Positions 54,951-63,076 of a stretch of DNA of 64,000 nt are shown one piece after another. The stretch comes from Emticicia agri. Its GTDB lineage: Bacteria; Bacteroidota; Bacteroidia; Cytophagales; Spirosomataceae. Every line of letters begins with the position of its first letter. The first letter of the stretch is position 1. The DNA lies in contig NZ_SEWF01000009.1 in assembly GCF_004168285.1 (NCBI RefSeq), positions 124,001 through 188,000 of the forward strand, read 5' to 3'. The notes under the pieces are model-generated. The model ran no database searches and was not told the origin of the DNA. It saw nothing but the letters and a program-made list of their open reading frames with translations. A program made the translations under genes and the position numbers.

Positions 54951-55508
54951 ATGAAAAAAACTGAGATTGTAGGGTATAACAGAGCGAATCTCGGACGCCA
55001 GGCTTCACAGGAATTACGTGGGCAGGGAATGGTTCCGTGTGTATTGTATGGTGGTACAGATCAGGTATCGTTTTACGCTCCGGCTTATTTGTTCCGTGAT
55101 TTGCTTTTTACTCCTGATGTGTATGAAGTAACACTTAATATTGAAGGTAAAATTTATACTGGTATTTTGCAGGATTCACAATACCATCCGACAAATGACC
55201 AGATTATCCATGCTGATTTCTTAGAAATCACAGAGGATAAAGTGATTAAAGTAGCTGTTCCAATTAAATTACATGGTCCGTCAGAAGGACAAAAGAAAGG
55301 GGGTAAATTAGTACAGAAAATGCAAAAACTACGTTTGCAAGGACCTGCTAAAAATATTCCTGATTATGTAAATGTAGATATCAAAGACCTGGATTTAGGT
55401 AAATCTATCAAGGTTTCGGCTATTGCAGAAATCGAAGGCGTAAAAGTTTTAGACTCTGCAAGCAATCCTGTAGCAGTTATCACTATTCCACGTTCTTTGC
55501 GTCAGTAA
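54951..55508 (+). CDS. rplY: 50S ribosomal protein L25/general stress protein Ctc
   Basis: A 185-residue L25 of the long TL5/Ctc form: an N-terminal 5S rRNA-binding domain (EIVGYNRANLGRQASQELRGQG) and a C-terminal beta domain (VDIKDLDLGKSIKVS). A terminator follows. Typical position after prs, as in many genomes. Confidence 0.95.
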   Translation: MKKTEIVGYNRANLGRQASQELRGQGMVPCVLYGGTDQVSFYAPAYLFRDLLFTPDVYEVTLNIEGKIYTGILQDSQYHPTNDQIIHADFLEITEDKVIKVAVPIKLHGPSEGQKKGGKLVQKMQKLRLQGPAKNIPDYVNVDIKDLDLGKSIKVSAIAEIEGVKVLDSASNPVAVITIPRSLRQ

Positions 55509-55538
55509 AAGCATTGCACATTCAAGCTAATAGATAGT

Positions 55539-55572
55539 TAACGGGTTGGCAACAACCCGTTATTTTTTTTTG
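55539..55572 (+). terminator. Intrinsic terminator of prs-rplY
   Basis: TAACGGGTT (55539-55547) pairs with AACCCGTTA (55554-55562), 6-base loop, then a long T run (55563-55572). Confidence 0.93.
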
Positions 55573-55577
55573 CCACA

Positions 55578-57095
55578 CTAATTGCAATTGCCCATTTTTG
55601 CTTCAAAAGTTGCTCCGGTATGCGTCTGGAATCCGTTCATGAGCATAATACTTTTGCCAGCCTGCATTTTTATAATAGAATTTTGATTTAATACTTGTCC
55701 GTTGTAATGAATGGCCTCTGATGCCGAATAATTATAATTACCACTCGGAATATCTTTAGTCAGAGTCATTTCAGACTGACATTCGTTATTGCTGAGTTTT
55801 AATATCCAGAAATCATCATCTCCATGCCAGCCTGGCACATCACCATTAGCAGGTGAGGCAGTATTACCTACTATCAGATACCCGTTATCAAAAGTACTTA
55901 CCATACAATTGGGTTCGTCGTGTCCGCTACCGCCATAGGTCTTATGCCAACGCATATCTCCGTTAACCGGATTTAGTTTGATTACCCAGAAGTCGGCACT
56001 GCCATGATTGTCCACAGGGTCGCCTTCACCATTGGCCGAATAAGATTCTCCAACTACGAGGTATTCACCATCTACCATTTGCAGCACCGAACGTGCATAT
56101 TCATTTTTTACGCCACCATAGCAACGACTCCAGATTTTTTGCCCCAGACTATCAATTTTTACAATCAGGTAATCTCTGTTATTAGGGTTATCGTAATTTG
56201 AATGATTTTCAATGGCATCATAGTCATGCGAGTAAGTTTCTCCGGCAATTACATAACTGCCGTCACTGCACTGAATGACCGATTTTGCATACTCATCCAA
56301 GGTCCCTCCAAAGGTATTCTGCCATTGAATTATGCCATCTTTATTCAGTTTTACTACCCAGAAATCAAGCCCACCTTTGTTGGTAAGTCCGGGTAAATCT
56401 TCTGAACTTGAATAGCCGACAAAAATAAAACCGTTATCACGTGTTTTTATTACCTGATGGGCATGATCGTTTTTAGAACCCCCATGAGACTTTTGCCATA
56501 GCATATTACCTGCGCCATCAATCTTTATTAACCAGGCATCAAACAAACCACTATTTCCTACAACAAGTGTATCATTTGATTCAGAGTAACCAGCAATCAG
56601 GTAGGTATCATTATCGGCTTTGCAAATCGAGAAAGCATATTCGTTACTTTCGCCGCCTATACTTTTTTTCCATTCAATAGTACCATCTTCAGTAAATTTT
56701 ACAATCCAGTAATCATTATGCCCATAATTTTCGGTAATATCATAATTTAATGAATTACTGTGGCCAACTACTATAAATTTGTTGTCAAAGGTTTCTATGA
56801 CCGAATTAATATAATCTTCACCACTACCGCCCAATGAGGTTTTCCATTGTAATTCTCCATGACGGTCAAGTTTTATGACCCATCCATCAAAAAAACCGTA
56901 ATGATTGGCTAAATCAAAGTTATCAGACTGTGAATGACCTCCGATAAAATAGCCCCCGTCATGGGTCTCCACCACTGATACTGCTTTATCATAAAAACTT
57001 CCGCCATAGGTTTTTGTCCATTCTATCTGCGGATGTTGAGCAAGACAATTAGCTGAAAGGAGAGATAAGGAAATTAAGTGTAAGAGTATTTTCAT
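55578..57095 (-). CDS. Large secreted protein with tandem WKxxGGS repeats
   Basis: A 505-residue protein starting at ATG 57095 (MKILLHLISLSLLSANCLAQ), not the 57131 start. The mature part is at least seven repeats of about 55 residues: W.K.YGGS..D.A.SV, then DGG, then GHS, then D.W..KLD..G...W, giving a beta-propeller-like array. The C-terminal NGQVLNQNSIIKMQAGKSIMLMNGFQTHTGATFEAKMG is a motif commonly found at the end of secreted Bacteroidota proteins. It is probably surface-exposed; function unknown. Confidence 0.78.
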   Translation of the reverse strand: MKILLHLISLSLLSANCLAQHPQIEWTKTYGGSFYDKAVSVVETHDGGYFIGGHSQSDNFDLANHYGFFDGWVIKLDRHGELQWKTSLGGSGEDYINSVIETFDNKFIVVGHSNSLNYDITENYGHNDYWIVKFTEDGTIEWKKSIGGESNEYAFSICKADNDTYLIAGYSESNDTLVVGNSGLFDAWLIKIDGAGNMLWQKSHGGSKNDHAHQVIKTRDNGFIFVGYSSSEDLPGLTNKGGLDFWVVKLNKDGIIQWQNTFGGTLDEYAKSVIQCSDGSYVIAGETYSHDYDAIENHSNYDNPNNRDYLIVKIDSLGQKIWSRCYGGVKNEYARSVLQMVDGEYLVVGESYSANGEGDPVDNHGSADFWVIKLNPVNGDMRWHKTYGGSGHDEPNCMVSTFDNGYLIVGNTASPANGDVPGWHGDDDFWILKLSNNECQSEMTLTKDIPSGNYNYSASEAIHYNGQVLNQNSIIKMQAGKSIMLMNGFQTHTGATFEAKMGNCN

Positions 57096-57250
57096 GGAGT
57101 TGAGCGTTGGTGTTAGTCTAAAGCACAGCAACCGGCTTTTAGATTGGTCAAAGTTATGGGTAAGCCTACTATAATTTAGATTAATTCTATATTATTTATT
57201 GAATGGCTTATTCTGATACTTTTTTAACAGGTGTTGGGTATATTTGTGTC

Positions 57251-57286
57251 AAAAAAAATCTTGCCACACAAGGCGGTGACAAGATT
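57251..57286 (-). terminator. Terminator of the fur operon
   Basis: On the minus strand AATCTTG pairs with CAAGATT (57280-57286 and 57257-57263), extended imperfectly inward, followed by an eight-T run. It lies 59 bases beyond the 108-residue gene. Confidence 0.75.
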
Positions 57287-57344
57287 GCTTACTACGACAG
57301 TTATTTACGACTTAAATATAAAATTTTACTGTGTGGATTGTAGG

Positions 57345-57671
57345 TCAATACTGCAATACTTTATTGACTTCTATCATCACAAATGTATCGTCAAGCATAT
57401 TTCTGAAATGCGCTAATTCTTTTGGCGTAAACATCAGATAAAAATTGTTCATGGGTGTACGCATACCCATCGTGCGGCCATTACAACATAAATCACCAGC
57501 ATCAAAAATGGTGGTTTCATCGTCAACCATTCTTCTGAATTGTCTTAAATCATCTTCTGAAAAAATGAATAGCTGGTTATTGAAAACCAGATTGAACTTT
57601 TCACAACATTGGCATTTACCTATGTATCCGTACGCACATGAAGCGAGAATCATTAGTTTGTGATTAGTCAT
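57345..57671 (-). CDS. Small Cys-rich protein of unknown function in the fur operon
   Basis: A 108-residue soluble protein with a Cys cluster (CAYGYIGKCQCCEKF) and a second pair in GDLCCNGRTMG. The helices FSEDDLRQFRRMVDD and FTPKELAHFRNMLDD look like an internal repeat of a helix-forming unit. I do not recognise a named domain with confidence. It overlaps the upstream 66-residue gene by 8 bases and is the last gene of the fur operon, so a role linked to iron or other metals is plausible. Confidence 0.7.
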   Translation of the reverse strand: MTNHKLMILASCAYGYIGKCQCCEKFNLVFNNQLFIFSEDDLRQFRRMVDDETTIFDAGDLCCNGRTMGMRTPMNNFYLMFTPKELAHFRNMLDDTFVMIEVNKVLQY

Positions 57672-57864
57672 TTTTTTCGTTGTTGATTTTCTTTTTTAAT
57701 AATTCAGAATAGTTTTCATCAGTATAGCCGCAAATCAGGTGATTAAACAGGTTGGTCATGGGTTTGCCTATCAGGAAAATCCGCTGGTTACTCATGCTTT
57801 CTATAATTTCCATTGCCTGAGTCATTAATGACTGTTTTTCGGTTGATGTGTGGGATTTTTCCAT
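57664..57864 (-). CDS. Small protein of unknown function in the fur operon
   Basis: A 66-residue soluble protein (MEKSHTSTEKQSLMTQAMEIIESMSNQRIF...), mostly helical, no cysteine cluster beyond one CGYTD. Its start lies at the end of an inverted repeat and its stop overlaps the next gene's start. Function unknown; its place between fur and the Cys-rich gene suggests a shared response to iron. Confidence 0.65.
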   Translation of the reverse strand: MEKSHTSTEKQSLMTQAMEIIESMSNQRIFLIGKPMTNLFNHLICGYTDENYSELLKKKINNEKND

Positions 57865-57982
57865 TGAGTGATTGAGTGAATGGGTGATTGAGTAAATATT
57901 TTATTAAAACAAAAGTTGATATTTTATCATAATTAAGTTTGGATTTTAAACTATAATCACTCAATCACTCATTCACTCAATT
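57863..57982. repeat. Inverted heptamer-repeat hairpin between fur and the next gene
   Basis: Copies of GAGTGATT and its variants at 57863-57894 face copies of AATCACTC at 57955-57982. The arms can pair over 23 bp with one mismatch around a loop of about 60 bases. One arm overlaps the fur stop codon, the other touches the start codon of the 66-residue gene. Confidence 0.7.
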
Positions 57983-58444
57983 GTTTAAAACCTTCTTGTT
58001 CTCACAATCTGCTTTCTCACAATGGCCATATAATAATAAATCGTGTTGAGTAATTTCAAACTTCATCATTTCGCCAATCATTTTCTGAATCTGTTGTAAA
58101 CGAGGGTCGCAAAACTCTTTTACCTGTTGGCAATCAAGACAAATCAGGTGGTCGTGTTGACGAAAATTGGCAGCTTTTTCATATTTGGTTACATTATTGC
58201 CAAACTGATTTTTCCGTATCAATCCACATTCAAGCAATACTTCAAGGTTATTATAGATAGTAGCCCGGCTCACATACTGCTTTTTATCAACCATAGTTTT
58301 GTAGAGGTCTTCTGCATCAAAATGGTCATGTCGAGAATAAATCTCTTCAAGCATCATCATACGTTCAGTGGTTTTTCGTAGCCCTTTTTCCTCCAGGAAA
58401 ATCAGAAACTTAGCCACTGCTTTTTCGTAATGTATATCTTTCAT
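57977..58444 (-). CDS. fur: Fur family transcriptional regulator
   Basis: A 155-residue Fur protein. The N-terminal winged helix contains TTERMMMLEEIY and VSRATIYNNLEVLLECGLI; the metal-binding part has FRQHDHLIC, LDCQQVKEFCD, and the C-terminal CEKADCENKK, so both Cys pairs for a structural zinc are present. It could be Fur or a PerR-like variant; its divergent partner being a siderophore receptor favours Fur. The upstream promoter carries a Fur-box dyad, so it appears to repress itself. Confidence 0.9.
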   Translation of the reverse strand: MKDIHYEKAVAKFLIFLEEKGLRKTTERMMMLEEIYSRHDHFDAEDLYKTMVDKKQYVSRATIYNNLEVLLECGLIRKNQFGNNVTKYEKAANFRQHDHLICLDCQQVKEFCDPRLQQIQKMIGEMMKFEITQHDLLLYGHCEKADCENKKVLNN

Positions 58445-58532
58445 TATACCTCCTTCCAGAAATTCCCTATGCAGGGGTCTGTTTTTTTATTTGAATCCGG
58501 CTTTAACCCAACTTGTTTCCGGTAGTGTGGTA

Positions 58533-58565
58533 CAAAGGTAAAGGCTTATTTAGAATTAATCCAAA
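58533..58565 (-). promoter_or_regulatory. Promoter of fur
   Basis: Minus-strand TTTG (58565-58562), 21-base spacer, TACCTTTG (58540-58533): an exact Bacteroidota promoter with ideal spacing. The dyad at 58546-58568 lies within its spacer, so repressor binding there would block it. Confidence 0.75.
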
Positions 58566-58568
58566 TAA
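58546..58568. promoter_or_regulatory. Fur-box-like dyad 1 (fur side)
   Basis: A 23-bp imperfect inverted repeat of the form TTATTT-GAAT-...-AAATAA (TTATTTAGAATT and CCAAATAA ends), the arrangement of Fur boxes. It overlaps the fur promoter spacer. Confidence 0.65.
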
Positions 58569-58578
58569 TTTTCCCATT

Positions 58579-58601
58579 TTATTTTTAATTAGTCTAAATA
58601 A
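58579..58601. promoter_or_regulatory. Fur-box-like dyad 2 (receptor side)
   Basis: A second 23-bp inverted repeat (TTATTTTTAATT and TCTAAATAA), 33 bases after the first, about three helical turns, and just before the receptor -7 element. Together they put both divergent promoters under one repressor. Confidence 0.6.
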
Positions 58602-58605
58602 CATA

Positions 58606-58613
58606 TACATTTG
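58606..58613 (+). promoter_or_regulatory. Candidate -7 element of the receptor operon
   Basis: TACATTTG matches TAnnTTTG. No clear TTG is at the -33 distance (the region there is the second Fur-box-like dyad, TTTTTAATT). The transcript would start near 58619, 30 bases before the first start codon. Confidence 0.5.
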
Positions 58614-58648
58614 CAGCACAATCAAACCACGAGAAATTTTTTTGAATA

Positions 58649-61015
58649 ATGAGTAAACCAAAACACCTTACAATGAAGTCGATTTTTACAGTACTATTAG
58701 GCATGAGCAGCCTATGGGTGTTTGCCCAAAACGGTACCCTGAAAGGCAAGATTACCACTAACGATGGCAAACCAGCCGAATTTGTCAATGTAATTATTAA
58801 AGGAACCAATAAAGGAGTAACCGCCGACATTGACGGAAATTATCAGATTGCTAACTTAAAACCAGGAGATTATACAGCACAGGCAAGTTTTGTAGGATTA
58901 AAAGCAGAAAATAAAAAATTTACTATCAGTGGAGATGAAACAGTAACCCTTGATTTTGAAATGGAGGTAAGTGCCAATCAGTTGCAGGAAGTGGCTGTAG
59001 TAGCTAACCCAAGTAAATATGTTACTGACTACCCATCTATCTCTCTTCGTCTGAAAACGCCACTGTTGGAAGTTCCACAAAATATTCAGGTGATTACCAA
59101 ACAGGTGATTCAGGACCAACAGATATTTGATATGCTGGAAGGTGTTACCCGAAATGTAAGTGGTGCTACCCGTGTAGAACACTGGGATATTTATGCACAA
59201 ATCAATATGAGAGGTTCACAGATTGCAGGTTTCAGAAATGGAATGAACGTACAATCTACCTGGGGGCCTTTGGTTGAAGACATGAGCATGGTAGAGCGTA
59301 TTGAGTTTGTGAAAGGTCCGGCAGGATTTATGTTGGCCAATGGCGAACCAAGTGGCTTTTATAACATTGTAACCAAAAAACCTACAGGCTTAACCAAAGG
59401 TGAGGCAACCATGACCGTAGGTAGTTTTAACACTTACCGTTCGACCCTTGATTTTGATGGTAAACTGACACAAGATGGTAAAATATTGTATCGCCTGAAC
59501 CTGATGGGTCAAACCAAAGGCTCTCACCGTGATTATGAATTCAATAACAGAATTTCGGTAGCACCTGTAGTGAAATTCCAGTTTACGCCTAATACTTCAT
59601 TAACTGCCGAATACACTTATCAGTTTAACCAGATGTCGGTGATTGGTTCAAATTATGCGTTCTCTAAAAAAGGTATGGGCGATTTACCCGTAAACTTTAC
59701 TACGGCCGAGCCTAACATGGACCCATCGAATATCAACGATAATACTTTCTTCCTGACATTAGCGCATAGCCTTAATACCAACTGGAAACTGACCGGACAA
59801 TTGGCTTATATGAAATACAGTCAGCAAGGTCAATCGTTATGGCCATCAGGTTTCTCTGCCAATGGCGATACACTTTACAGAGGTGCTTCTATCTGGGACG
59901 TAATGGGCATTACCAAAGTTGGTCAGTTCTTCGTCAATGGTGATGCTAAAACAGGTTTTGTTAACCACCGTATTTTAGCAGGTCTTGATATGGGACAAAA
60001 AGATTTCTACCATGACTGGAATCAGGGTGGTGGTTTCTCTGGCCCTAACGGCTTCAATATCTACAACCCTGTTTATGGTACTGTTCCTTCTTCGGCATTT
60101 CCTGAATATGACCGTAGCCTGAGCCTACGCCAGAGAGGTGTGTATTATGCACAAAGTTATGCTGCTCTTTATGCACAAGACGAATTACGTTTCATGCAGG
60201 ATAAACTAAGACTGACTCTTGCCGGACGTTTCACCACAGCACAGAACAGTGACCCTTATTCTGGCTTTGTTAAAGCTGAGAAATTTACTCCACGTGTAGG
60301 TTTAAGTTACTCAATCAACAAAAATACGAGTGTATATGCCGTATTCGACCAGGCATTTGTGCCACAGGCAGGAGCCGATGCTAAAGGTAAAGCATTTGAC
60401 CCTATTACTGGTGATAACAAAGAGATTGGTATTAAACGTGAATGGTTAGGTGGGCTTTGGTCAACTTCGGTTTCTGCTTACAACATTACTAAAAATAATG
60501 TACTCACAAGCGACCCTAACAACCAGTTCTTTTCAATTCAGTTAGGACAAACACAGGTAAAAGGTATTGAGTTTGACTTACGTGGACAAATCATTCATGG
60601 GTTAGATTTAACCTTGAACTACGCTTATACTGATGGTAAAGTAACCAAAGATACCGACGAGAAAAAAGTAGGTGTACAGATACCGGGGACTTCTAAAAAC
60701 GTGGCTAATGCGTGGTTGAGCTACAAAGCAACCAATGGCGCTTTACAAGGCTTTGGTATCTCGTTAGGAGGTCAGTATCAGGCAGGTCGTTCGTCGTGGT
60801 ATGTGTTTGATGGTACTAAACAAGGTTTACCAAATTATTTCAGAATGGATGGGGCTGTTTCTTACCAGGCTAACAAATTTGCAGTAGCCCTTAATGTGAA
60901 TAACCTGACCAATGCCTACTTATACATGGGTGGTTATTATGAGTGGAGCCAGTTCTTTTACTACCAGACAGAAGCCAAAAGAAATTTACGTCTATCAGTT
61001 AATTACAAATTTTAA
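58649..61015 (+). CDS. TonB-dependent siderophore receptor
   Basis: A 788-residue outer-membrane receptor. Signal peptide (start 58649, or 58673 for the shorter MKSIFTVLLGMSSLWVFAQ). A CarboxypepD_reg-like domain (GKITTNDGKPAEFVNVIIKG) precedes the TonB box/plug, with LLEVPQNIQVITKQVIQDQQIFD and FVKGPAGFMLANGEPSGFYNIVTKKP, both characteristic of the FhuA-like siderophore receptor plug. The 22-stranded barrel ends in RNLRLSVNYKF with a terminal Phe. No SusD partner follows, so it is an iron, not polysaccharide, receptor. Confidence 0.93.
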   Translation: MSKPKHLTMKSIFTVLLGMSSLWVFAQNGTLKGKITTNDGKPAEFVNVIIKGTNKGVTADIDGNYQIANLKPGDYTAQASFVGLKAENKKFTISGDETVTLDFEMEVSANQLQEVAVVANPSKYVTDYPSISLRLKTPLLEVPQNIQVITKQVIQDQQIFDMLEGVTRNVSGATRVEHWDIYAQINMRGSQIAGFRNGMNVQSTWGPLVEDMSMVERIEFVKGPAGFMLANGEPSGFYNIVTKKPTGLTKGEATMTVGSFNTYRSTLDFDGKLTQDGKILYRLNLMGQTKGSHRDYEFNNRISVAPVVKFQFTPNTSLTAEYTYQFNQMSVIGSNYAFSKKGMGDLPVNFTTAEPNMDPSNINDNTFFLTLAHSLNTNWKLTGQLAYMKYSQQGQSLWPSGFSANGDTLYRGASIWDVMGITKVGQFFVNGDAKTGFVNHRILAGLDMGQKDFYHDWNQGGGFSGPNGFNIYNPVYGTVPSSAFPEYDRSLSLRQRGVYYAQSYAALYAQDELRFMQDKLRLTLAGRFTTAQNSDPYSGFVKAEKFTPRVGLSYSINKNTSVYAVFDQAFVPQAGADAKGKAFDPITGDNKEIGIKREWLGGLWSTSVSAYNITKNNVLTSDPNNQFFSIQLGQTQVKGIEFDLRGQIIHGLDLTLNYAYTDGKVTKDTDEKKVGVQIPGTSKNVANAWLSYKATNGALQGFGISLGGQYQAGRSSWYVFDGTKQGLPNYFRMDGAVSYQANKFAVALNVNNLTNAYLYMGGYYEWSQFFYYQTEAKRNLRLSVNYKF

Positions 61016-61020
61016 GAGGA

Positions 61021-62196
61021 ATGACTTTTAAAAAGATTATTGGTAAAATACACCTCTGGCTCGGCCTTGCATCCGGGCTGGTGGTATTTATTGTAAGTAT
61101 TACCGGGTGCATCTATGCCTTTCAGGTCGAAATTCAGGACTTAGTTCAGTCTTATCGCTATGTAGAGGTTCAGAACAAGCCGATGTTACCCCCTTCAACC
61201 ATTCAATCTATTGTTGAAAAAGCAGTACCCAACAAGGTTGTTCATAGTGTTACTTACGAAAGACCGGGCAGAGCTGCCATAGCAACCATCTATCATTACG
61301 AACCTACCTATTATTACCTGGTTTATGTAAATCCTTATACCGGAGAGGTACTGAAAGCCAAGAATATGGATGAAGATTTCTTCCGCTTTATTCTTGACGG
61401 ACATTTTTATCTCTGGTTGCCTGACAAAATCGGTCAGCCTGTGGTAGCGTCTGCTACGCTGATTTTTGTATTCCTGATGATTAGCGGATTAATACTCTGG
61501 TGGCCTAAAAACAAAGCGGCTGCCAAACAAAGATTCTCTATTAAGTGGAATGCCCAATGGCGTAGAGTGAATTATGACCTGCACAATGTTTTAGGCTTCT
61601 ATATGACCTGGGTAGTTATTATTATTGCCGTAACAGGGTTGGTATGGGGTTTTCAATGGTTCTCAAAAGCGTATTACTATACACTTTCGGGTGGAAAGGA
61701 AGAGAAGATTTATTATGAACCTGAATCAGGTAAACCATCGGCCAGTTTAATCGCAGATAAGACACCTGCTATTGACTTAATCTGGAAAAAGATGATTGCC
61801 GAAACACCGGGTGCTAAAACGATTGAGGTTCATCCGCCTGAAACAGACAAATCAACCATTGTAACAGCTACTACTACCGATACAGATGTGTACTGGAAAC
61901 ATGATTATCGCTACTTTGACCAATATACTTTAAAAGAAGTATCGGTAACCAGCACTTATGGCCGTTTGACAGACTTATCGACTGCCGATAAAATTATGCG
62001 CATGAATTATGATATTCATGTTGGGGCCATCTTTGGTTTTGCAGGTAAGCTATTAGCCTTTTTTGCCAGTCTGATAGCCGCTTCATTGCCCATTACGGGG
62101 GTTTATATCTGGTGGGGCAGGAGAAAGAAAAGAGCCAGAGTAGTTGCCAAGCCTGCTACTTCCAATTCACAGGTTTTCAGACCTAAATACTCTTAG
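61021..62196 (+). CDS. PepSY-associated transmembrane protein (siderophore reductase-like)
   Basis: A 391-residue membrane protein with four transmembrane segments: IHLWLGLASGLVVFIVSITGCIYAF at the N-terminus, WLPDKIGQPVVASATLIFVFLMISGLILWW, HNVLGFYMTWVVIIIAVTGLVW and a C-terminal pair including LLAFFASLIAASLPITGVYIWW. The conserved His (HLWLG, GHFYLWLP, DLHNVLGFY, DIHVGAIFGFAGK) can bind heme. Such proteins (PiuB/FoxB-type) are thought to reduce ferric siderophores. It starts 5 bases after the receptor stop. Confidence 0.88.
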   Translation: MTFKKIIGKIHLWLGLASGLVVFIVSITGCIYAFQVEIQDLVQSYRYVEVQNKPMLPPSTIQSIVEKAVPNKVVHSVTYERPGRAAIATIYHYEPTYYYLVYVNPYTGEVLKAKNMDEDFFRFILDGHFYLWLPDKIGQPVVASATLIFVFLMISGLILWWPKNKAAAKQRFSIKWNAQWRRVNYDLHNVLGFYMTWVVIIIAVTGLVWGFQWFSKAYYYTLSGGKEEKIYYEPESGKPSASLIADKTPAIDLIWKKMIAETPGAKTIEVHPPETDKSTIVTATTTDTDVYWKHDYRYFDQYTLKEVSVTSTYGRLTDLSTADKIMRMNYDIHVGAIFGFAGKLLAFFASLIAASLPITGVYIWWGRRKKRARVVAKPATSNSQVFRPKYS

Positions 62197-62225
62197 TCGC
62201 AAATACACTTTTAACAATACACTTT

Positions 62226-62930
62226 ATGAAAAATACAATCATCTTATTAGCCTTAATGCTGATGCCTTTTTTGTCGGAAGCACATGGCTACTGGCTTGAA
62301 GTAAAAGGCTCAGGTAAAGTAGGGGAGCCTGCCAAAATTCAGATTTTCTATGGTGAATACAACAACCAGGGAAGAATGAAAGGCAAGTTTTTAGATAAAA
62401 TGAATGAAATAAAAATCTTTGTAGTTGACGAAGCCGGTAACCGTACGGATGTGCCGACTGTGCAAACCGAAACTCATTGGGAAGGAACATTCACCCCTAA
62501 AACCGAAGGGAATTATCAGGTGTTGGGTGTAAACGAAACCCGAGAAGTGCAGGATTGGGCAAAACATAACTTAGGTATTGTAAGACCCATGCAGTACCTA
62601 CGTACCAACTATATGGTTGGCAAAGCTACTGCTGCGACTAAACCAAATAATTATTTGGATATTATCGCTACTGAATCTGACAACGGAATTAATCTGAACG
62701 CTTTTAAAAACAATGTCCCGGCTGATAAAGCAAAACTAACCATTATCAGCCCTGATGGATGGGAGAAAGTAAAAGTTACCAGCGAAAGAGGCCGTACGTC
62801 TTTTGTGCCTAATGTGAAAGGTATTTATCTGATAGAAGCCGAATGGATTGATAAAACACCAGGAACTTATAAAGATAAACCTTATGAGTCAATCCGTTAT
62901 CATACTGAAACTACTATTGAGGTGAAGTAA
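62226..62930 (+). CDS. DUF4198 family periplasmic protein
   Basis: A 234-residue protein with a signal peptide ending at the AHGYWLEV start of the mature domain. DUF4198 is found next to TonB receptors and metal-uptake genes; the HGYWLE amino-terminus with exposed His could bind a metal. The fold is beta-rich. It is 29 bases after the PepSY gene and in the same operon. Metal role is inference. Confidence 0.85.
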   Translation: MKNTIILLALMLMPFLSEAHGYWLEVKGSGKVGEPAKIQIFYGEYNNQGRMKGKFLDKMNEIKIFVVDEAGNRTDVPTVQTETHWEGTFTPKTEGNYQVLGVNETREVQDWAKHNLGIVRPMQYLRTNYMVGKATAATKPNNYLDIIATESDNGINLNAFKNNVPADKAKLTIISPDGWEKVKVTSERGRTSFVPNVKGIYLIEAEWIDKTPGTYKDKPYESIRYHTETTIEVK

Positions 62931-63046
62931 ATTATTGTCGATTTTCGATTTCGGATTGTCGATTGAAAAAATTAATTAAATTCGACAATCTGCATCGTAA
63001 CGGCGAACCGTTCGACATTCGACAATTCCCTCAATCACTCAATATC
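62931..63046. repeat. Simple-repeat-like intergenic DNA before the last gene
   Basis: Contains repeated TTGTCGATT/GATTGTCGA and inverted TCGACAATC copies (62954-62962 with 62982-62990), a relative of the AACGGCGAA element and a TCAATCACTCAAT copy (63031-63043) like the fur-operon hairpin. These look like spread short repeats, not a promoter. Confidence 0.5.
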
Positions 63047-63076
63047 CATAAATCAATATCAAAAATTAATACAGAA

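Noticed and set aside
62963-63076. Longer start for the DUF6607 gene
   Set aside because: This part is made of intergenic repeat-like sequence; the ATG at 63077 gives the signal peptide.
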